Assembly (NCBI GenBank): GCA_015179125.1
Contig: WHVA01000129.1
Span: 1 to 64,000, forward strand
Direction of reading: 5' to 3'
DNA from: Gautieria morchelliformis
Taxonomy: Eukaryota > Basidiomycota > Agaricomycetes > Gomphales > Gomphaceae
Length of the DNA: 64,000 bases
Below, piece by piece: positions 57,899-64,000 of this stretch. The translations under genes were made by a program, and so were the position numbers. The notes under the pieces were generated by a model that was not told the origin of the DNA, ran no database searches, and worked only from the letters and a program-made list of their open reading frames with translations. Position 1 is the stretch's first letter. Each line of letters starts with the position of its first letter.

Positions 57899-60582
57899 GT
57901 GTCTATAAAATTAGGAGAGCCAACAGATAGAGATAATTATGGATTTAAAGTATTCCAATCCTCCGGTCATATTATATCAAACCTGATAAAAAAAGCATTC
58001 AGGAAAAAAAGTGGTCGGATAAGAAAACGGATGCAAGATGAATTATATTCTGTAATGAAGACGGGGAATATAAAAATAGGTAATACTATAAAATCCAAAT
58101 TAGTAGTTCAAGTCAGAACAAGATCTACTCTGGATACTATGTCTAGTATCAGGAGAATTATCATACCTGTGGATGACAATTCTATGAGTCATAAGATGAG
58201 ACAAATTCACCCCACCCAAAAAGGCTTTGTATGTCATAGCAAGACTCCGGAGGGAAAACAGGTAGGACTCACAAAGAATCTAGCATTGACCTGTGTTATA
58301 AGTCCAGCAATGGAAAATATATATCATATAGTACTAAACTATGTTACACAGGAACCTGGGAATTGGGTAATATATAACGGAGTTGTAATAGGATTTGAAC
58401 TTCATAATACATATAAGAGATTAGTAGAACTTAAAAAGACATATCCATATATGTCAGTAAATAGGGGTATATATTCCGAGATTTTTGTAAGAACTTGGGA
58501 AGAAAGGTTAATGAGACCATTGGTAAAAACTGGTGGTAAAGTGTTCCCATGGAATATAATATATGAAAACTCATGGGAAGAAATGTTACAATATGGGATA
58601 ATAGAATATGTAGATCCATTGGAAATCAAGTTGAAGAAGATAGCCAAAGATTCATATGAAAAAGAACCTCACAAATTCACTCATATGGAGATACATCCTT
58701 ATACTATGTTTGGGATAGCAGCTTCGACTATCCCTTTTATTAACCATAACCATGGGGCCAGGTCAACATTTGCATCATCTATGATCAAACAAGCTATGCA
58801 AAGTCCTCCCAATCCAAAAGTAGATGGTAAATACCTGGTATATGGTCAAAAACCTTTGATATACACACAAACTGAGAAAATGTTAGGTCTTCCACAAAAT
58901 GGCATTAATGCACTTGTGTGTATATCATCATTCACTGGTTATAACCAAGAGGATGCCATTTTAATTAATAAGTCTTTTGCTGAGAGGGGAGGATTTTCAT
59001 CGGTTACTAATAAAACAAAGAGAATTGATTCAGAACATGAAAGAAGAGAGATTGTAGTTCAAAAGAATATACCGCATACTATAGAAAGATTGCCACATGA
59101 AATACGTGTTACGGAGGTGAATGGAAAACTACCCAAAGAGATAGATATTACAAAGAGAAATAATAGAACAGATGACACAATATGGGTTATAGATGGAAAC
59201 AATCAAAAAATAGTAAGCAAATATAGTTTTCAGGAAGTTATTAGTAATGAGATATTATCTACAGTAAGGGCCCGTTCGGCGCCCGCGAATTGACATGCAA
59301 TGGTGAATTAGTTCAGATATAAGCAGGGTAGTTAAATCTGGACAGATTTTATTTTCTTCGCGAATTGAAACCAGCCGAACAGCTGGAGTTTTCAACTGTT
59401 CTCAACCCAAGCAAGGAGTACTGCCGGCACCACAGCCTACATCTAGTAAGTACTGATGCATCGGCAGATTGATTGCCAAGAGCATGTGCAAACATAATTA
59501 AGCTGTCATGTGACATAGCCAAAGTTTGCCATTTCAGAGGTTTTTCCATGCCTATGTGCGATGTAAGGGAATCAGGCTTACAAGGAAGCTTACTTATTAC
59601 AAAAAATTTACCTGTTTTCTAGTGCAGTACAATGGTCTATGAGTACTAGAGCATTGTGGCACTGGCAACGGACTAGATGATGGGTGTCGTGGACCGGATG
59701 ACGGGACGGACCTGACAATACAGTTTGAGTTAAATGCTGCTAGATTACGGCTAGATATTAAAGAACTAGAAATTTAAACTGCTTAAACTGCTCAGAGCAG
59801 TATGGAAAAATAGTAGAGGGTTCCTTGCGAACTGCATCGCAAAAATCTTGCGAAACCGCGTGCCGAACAGTCACAATCCGCAGAATTTCTACGAACTGCC
59901 AGTTCGCACATTTTGGGTGGTGCGAATTGTTCACAAAATCAAATTTGCGGGCGCCAAATGGGCCCTAAGGTATAAGAATTTGGAGCAAGGTGATAAATTA
60001 TCATCTAGACATGCTCAAAAAGGAGTTGTAGGATTAATACTTGATAGTATCGATATGCCATTTACAGAATATGGTATTATTCTAGATATCATTATTAATC
60101 CTCATAGTGTTCCATCTAGCATGACGATGGGACAGCTAATAGAAGGAATGTTAGGCAGAAAGTGTGCTATTGCTGGTAGATTTGCGGATGGTACACCATT
60201 TAGTAATATTGACATATCTCAAGAACTAGATAATAAAGTAACTCTTATTAATGGTATAACAGGAGAAGTAATGGAATCATATGGTGTTATAGATATAGTA
60301 TATTATATGGTTCTGACTCACCGAGTAGTAGACAAGATATATATCAGATCTGTAGGACCTAGAAATGAGTTCTCCCACCAGCCAGTACCCAGGAAAGCTA
60401 AGGATGGTGGTTTAAGATTTGGAGAGATGGAATTAGATTTATTGATAGCTCATGGAAGTGCATCAATGACATTGAATATGATAAGAAATAGTGACATGAC
60501 AATTTTCAGAATGTGCAGAGAATGCAAATATTTCCCAATAGATGGAAATAAATGTAGAATGTGTAATAATAGATATATGTGA
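57899..60582 (+). pseudogene. Viral-type DNA-directed RNA polymerase subunit 2 (RPB2), 5'-truncated and split by a MITE
   Basis: Two open parts, 57899-59267 and 59966-60582, lie on either side of a 698-bp insertion. The first begins at DRDNYGFKVFQSSG, a site some 400 residues into a normal RPB2, so the N-terminal third is absent. Then come TPEGKQVGLTKNLALTCVIS, HPYTMFGIAASTIPFINHNH, NQEDAILINKSFAERGGF, then after the insertion GDKLSSRHAQKG and GLRFGEMELDLLIAHGSA. It ends with a Cys4 zinc site (CRECKYFPIDGNKCRMC). The subunit forms the nucleotide-binding half of a multisubunit polymerase, which such viruses use for transcription in the cytoplasm. Apart from the truncation and the insertion, the remaining frame is open. 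It lacks introns and is AT-rich, unlike the host genes. Confidence 0.82.
59268..59965. mobile_element. 698-bp MITE, PIF/Harbinger (Tourist)-like, inserted in the viral RPB2 gene
   Basis: The ends are GGGCCCGTTCGGCGCCCGCG and the inverted GGGCCCATTTGGCGCCCGCA, a terminal repeat of about 25 bp with four mismatches. The 3-bp flank TAA occurs at 59265-59267 and 59966-59968. The target and terminal pattern fit PIF/Harbinger elements. No transposase. Removing the element and one TAA would return the viral frame exactly. Confidence 0.85.
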
Positions 60583-60682
60583 TTAAAGTACTCAAGTACC
60601 TCATGCTTATAAATAACATCAATCTTTGTGTTGACAAATAGACAAAGTTTGTAGTTTTAAAAAAATTAGAATTCTATAAAAT

Positions 60683-61240
60683 CTATAGTCTTCCCTCAAA
60701 TTCATCTACAAATTTCTTAAATACTTCAAAATATTGTAATGTATTTTTTCTAGGTACATACTTTGATACAACTGTAGGTTTTTGCATATGTTGGCCAGTG
60801 ATAATACAGTCACTAAGTTCTTGGGTGACTGGTATCAAATAAAATCCTCCGGTCATTATAATACATGGTATAATCATTTCTTTCAAATCACCCAATCCAT
60901 AGGCATTTCTCCTTATTCTGTTATTTTCTTGGAATATTGCTATTGCTCTTGGTATGATCTCAGAATCATTATCTTCATACATCATAAATAATACTTTGAA
61001 TCTTTCTGAGATCATACAAGCACCACTTTGGGCAACTGTTTCTTCTCCACATACTACTAGTGGTATGATATTTCTTGACCTTGTTATCCTATTATCATAT
61101 ATAGATGATAGTAACTCTATTGAGCGATTATCTATGATATTCTCATTTGGAATTATGTTTGTACCAAAGAATTTTTCTTCTTTTACTACTTTTATATTGT
61201 ATATATATTTGTTTCTATATATAACATACAATGAAATCAT
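60683..61240 (-). CDS. Orphan viral ORF, 185 codons
   Basis: An ATG-initiated frame convergent with the polymerase gene, 100 bp apart. Notable segments are IPLVVCGEETVAQSGACMIS and PCIIMTGGFYLIPVTQELSD. I recognise no domain. It is short compared with many viral enzymes and could be the C-terminal part of a longer gene, but no upstream continuation is seen in frame. Its AT-rich codons match the rest of the island. Confidence 0.5.
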   Translation of the reverse strand: MISLYVIYRNKYIYNIKVVKEEKFFGTNIIPNENIIDNRSIELLSSIYDNRITRSRNIIPLVVCGEETVAQSGACMISERFKVLFMMYEDNDSEIIPRAIAIFQENNRIRRNAYGLGDLKEMIIPCIIMTGGFYLIPVTQELSDCIITGQHMQKPTVVSKYVPRKNTLQYFEVFKKFVDEFEGRL

Positions 61241-61371
61241 TTTAATCTAAATTCTTTTTTGAATTTTTAAAATCTGGAATTTGGAATGTGAATACTTCTA
61301 GAGGTTACACCCAGCCAAAATGGTTTTCAGGTGACCCTCAAAATAACAATCTTAATATTTAAAAAAAAAAA

Positions 61372-63210
61372 TCATATATTTTGGGAAAATATACAGGATT
61401 CTAAATTTGGGAAGAAATTATATTTATTATTTGATTCATCCCACTTCAAATTGGTAATTCCATGCTTTCTCCTAATCTTATTTATATATCTTATATAATC
61501 ACTTATGATACTATTTGAAGGGACGTATATCTTCAGAGCCAATGGTCTCGTATTACATTGTTCTTCATCCATGTTTGCATTTCTGACTGATACACATTTA
61601 CCCATATTATTGATAAACTGTTCTACTATACCATTCATTGTATTTGGTACTCCTCTTATAGTCATACTCTTTTTTACTCTTAGAAGTTTACTACATATAT
61701 TTTTCTCTTCCAGAGAAAAAATACATGTGTCTTCGAATACAAGTTCGTATGTGTTCTTAGTCTTTGTATGAATAGGTGGATATACTTCTATTATCAAAAT
61801 ATATCTATTAGATAACTGACGATTCCATATATATTCTCCTCTATGATGGGGTAAATGTATTTCATATTCTCCTTTAGATACAGTTATTATTATTATATTA
61901 CATGAATACAGTTCTTCATAATATCTGTAATAAGAGCTATCTACATTATCATTGTTGATGTTTGTCTTTATTTGTTCTTCATCTATATACCATAAATCTT
62001 GTTTACATACCAAGTGCAAATGCTTATTTATCTTACTATTACATTTTCCAAATGCTGATTCTACACATTCCAAGAATGAGCTCTTTTGAATTACGGTATA
62101 TTCTTTAGAATTAATTTTACGTACATATGATATCTTATGTTTTTTATTTTCAGTGGTATTCCCATGTATGTATTTATATGTAATAGAATTTTCTCTTTTC
62201 ATATGATTTGTTTTATAACATGTCACTAGATACTGATACTTATCTTTGTTTGATAGTCTATTCACTTTCAATCCTACATAATAATTTTCAGGTGCTGTAT
62301 GATATCTACCATGATATAATGTGCTTGCATCTCTGGTATCATCAGTTATTATTGGAAGGACAGGGCATTCTCTTGAGTAGTTATGTATGAACAATTCAGG
62401 TTCCACTTTTCTCAAAATTTTCAAAGTATTTTCTTTCTTGTCTGTCCTTTCCTTTTCTTCATTATATAATTCAGAATATGTTTTATTCATACTATCATAT
62501 ACATCCTCGTATATTTCAAACAATACCAATATTATGGACAATACTATTTCTATATTATAGTACAATTTTGGAGACGATATTCTTATTATTATTCTGTTAG
62601 ATTCATCTATTATCGTAAATTTGAGAATACGCAGACAGCTGTAAGATATCTTTTCTCATGAAGAAGCTTAGAAGATTCCTGTACTGAGACTACTCTGAGA
62701 TACTTCTCTATCATTTGTAATAATATCCACCATAATATGTTTTTTTCCACGGTTTTTTTATATTTATTTCTCTTATCCAACACACTATCCAAATCTTCTT
62801 CGATATCATATTTGAACATTATACTATGTTTTCTTATTTTCACATTCATATTTTTGAACCTGGTATATATAACATCAGTTTCATTCTTATCATCTTCTAA
62901 CATCCATTCTGGTAAGGGTCAATGTTTGATGAAATTTTTCTCATTCCATTATATATCATCATAGGGAATCTAATTCTTTAAATATCAAGCTGAGATCTAT
63001 CTTCCCATCTTATATGACACAATTGATATTTCTGGCAAATTTAAATTTCTTCTCATTATAAACTCATAAATATTGTGATATAATATTCTGTGTTCCTCAA
63101 ACAATGGAGCATCTACTAGAGTTTCATGATCATCTCCTAACCCAAGAACTATTGACCGTAGATTCCACAATTCCTTACAATTAACCCTGTGTTTCCTCCT
63201 TTCTAGGGAA
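61372..63210 (-). pseudogene. Decayed viral ORF resembling early transcription factor large subunit (VETF-L)
   Basis: The long frame 62565-61372 continues upstream without ATG to about 62640 (…LRILKFTIIDESNR). It is then in another frame at 62903-62610 (MLEDDKNETDVIYTRF...), and before that about 63210-62985 (KELWNLRSIVLGLGDDHE...). This suggests one gene broken by frameshifts. The segment PELFIHNYSRECPVLPI, followed by ENYYVGLKVNRLSNKDKYQY and CYKTNHMKRENS, resembles a block I associate with the large subunit of the early transcription factor of large DNA viruses. That match is from memory of the motif, not a search. The C-terminal part has no further domain I can name. Confidence 0.45.
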
Positions 63211-63212
63211 GA

Positions 63213-63404
63213 TCAATGTTCCCTGTTCCAATTTTCTACTATATCATCCAAGTTATCAAATGTATCGTAACCATCAAAAACAATAGTATTTGGGGTACAA
63301 TTATTGTTGTAACAGAAAGAAAGTACTTCCCTACACGGCCAATGGGATCTAACCCAGTGACCTGCTCGGCCATGGTTTGAACCCCGAATTCCAACAAGTT
63401 TCAC
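63213..63404 (-). other. Junction ORF at the right edge of the island
   Basis: The frame starts in host-like GC-richer sequence (MKLVGIRGSNHGRAGHWVRS) and runs into AT-rich sequence with TPNTIVFDGYDTFDNLDDIV. It crosses the composition border near 63330 and stops at a TGA at 63213. The first part has a tRNA-like flavour in DNA (TGGCCGAGCAGG, GGGTTCAAACC) but no cloverleaf forms. Probably a chance fusion across the integration border. Confidence 0.3.
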
Positions 63405-64000
63405 CGCATTTTTAACACTACATCCCAGCTGCTTTAAAAATTCTCACCTGCAGCACCGGTCCGCCGTGAAACCCGACCGCTCGCTTTCCATGACTAGTCT
63501 CCAGGCCTTATTTCATGTTACGTTGTAGGAAGCTTTCACCACTCCTCCCACCCTCCGTTCTTAGTTTTCACCGGCAACACTCATTGGAATCACAGCTGTG
63601 CAAAGTTCACCCTCACACTGGCCCGTTTTTCCAGGTTATGTCGCAGCTTCACTTGCGGGTCCTAATATAGTTATATACATACAGTTTAACGTTATCATCT
63701 TTTTATAAACATGTATTACACCTCTGAAGTACACTTCGCGTTCATTCTTTGCCAAACGATCGTTCGTCCCAGGCCACACACACACTCACATAACCCACCC
63801 AGGGGCCCCTCGTCAAGTCGCGCCCCCACCGCCTGGCTTTCTCGTCATACCAGGCTTCGACCAGGCCCCAAAAGTTGATACGTTGGCGGCAGGAGGCTCG
63901 TGTGGCCCCCGCCATTCCAGGCAGAGGGGTCATGCGTGGGGGCGGGTTGAAATAGATTAGTGCATTTTCAATCTCTTTGAAGTTTTCGTACACCCATCGT
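63405..64000. other. Host-type sequence, no gene recognised
   Basis: GC-richer than the island. Short open frames only (e.g. minus 63993-63742), without domain content. Confidence 0.35.

Larger units (their letters stand above)
57895..63330. mobile_element. Endogenous giant-virus-like island, AT-rich
   Basis: Composition drops sharply to AT-rich at about 57895 and returns to host-like at about 63330. Genes are intronless and virus-like: RNA polymerase subunit 2, an orphan ORF and a decayed early-transcription-factor-like ORF. Coding density is high and the genes face each other. No terminal repeats or target duplication were found at the edges. The best reading is a fragment of a nucleocytoplasmic large DNA virus genome integrated in the fungal chromosome. 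Confidence 0.75.

Noticed and set aside
57895..60582. Polymerase from a yeast-type cytoplasmic linear plasmid
   Set aside because: The motif layout looks like a separate RPB2-type subunit with a C-terminal Cys4 site, and the neighbours resemble large DNA virus genes. It cannot be fully excluded without a tree, and is named as a test in the finding.
63310..63400. tRNA gene suggested by TGGCCGAGCAGG and GGTTTGAACCCC-like boxes
   Set aside because: No acceptor-stem pairing or anticodon arm could be formed on either strand; at most a decayed tRNA-derived relic.

Overview
This window looks like nuclear DNA of a filamentous basidiomycete, most likely an agaricomycete of the Rhizoctonia/Ceratobasidium type. 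Host genes are cut by many short GT-AG introns (about 45-130 nt), some with exons of only 18-19 nt. Much of the window is nested Ty3/gypsy chromovirus sequence. The species is an inference; no marker gene fixes it.

Layout. 1-5432: a degenerate Ty3/gypsy element on the minus strand (element A), unusually dense in short perfect hairpins and carrying a 366-bp solo LTR in its reverse transcriptase. 5434-5600: a gag fragment of another family. 5780-16873: two near-identical 1532-bp solo LTRs in opposite orientation (6233-7764, 15337-16868) flank a 7.6-kb segment. Their 5-bp target duplications are swapped between the copies. A hAT-like element is also split, with its two ends lying on either side. 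Both facts indicate that 7765-15336 was inverted by recombination between the LTRs. The inverted segment holds a multi-exon P-loop NTPase plus PD-(D/E)XK nuclease gene (Crinkler-like), a 660-bp solo LTR and an older LTR copy. 16.9-22.3 kb: mostly non-coding repeats, including a 17-bp minisatellite and a long palindrome. 22337-37553: a nest of gypsy elements. B (22337-30216, minus) has intact gag, broken pol and an antisense zinc-cluster gene. C (plus) and C' (minus) are two copies of a second family joined tail to tail.

38-51 kb is the gene-rich part: a conserved fungal protein (40144-41170), a C2H2 zinc-finger protein (41768-42754), ribose-5-phosphate isomerase (44558-46047, minus), divergent from a secreted beta-sandwich protein (46188-47095), a Ubx2/FAF2-like ERAD protein (48154-49891) and a glutathione S-transferase (50207-51131, minus). 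51448-54391 is a 2.93-kb DNA transposon with 46-bp perfect terminal inverted repeats and a 7-bp target duplication; it contains spliced gene-like sequence. 55276-56990 (minus) is a secreted SMP-30/gluconolactonase-like gene.

57.9-63.3 kb is the most unusual part. It is an AT-rich island of nucleocytoplasmic large DNA virus (giant virus) type, with a 5'-truncated viral RNA polymerase subunit 2 gene, an orphan ORF and a decayed ORF resembling the viral early transcription factor large subunit. The polymerase gene is split by a 698-bp MITE with a TAA duplication, so viral DNA was resident before a host transposon hit it. Exon coordinates were worked out by hand from splice signals and frame continuity; none was checked by alignment or RNA data.
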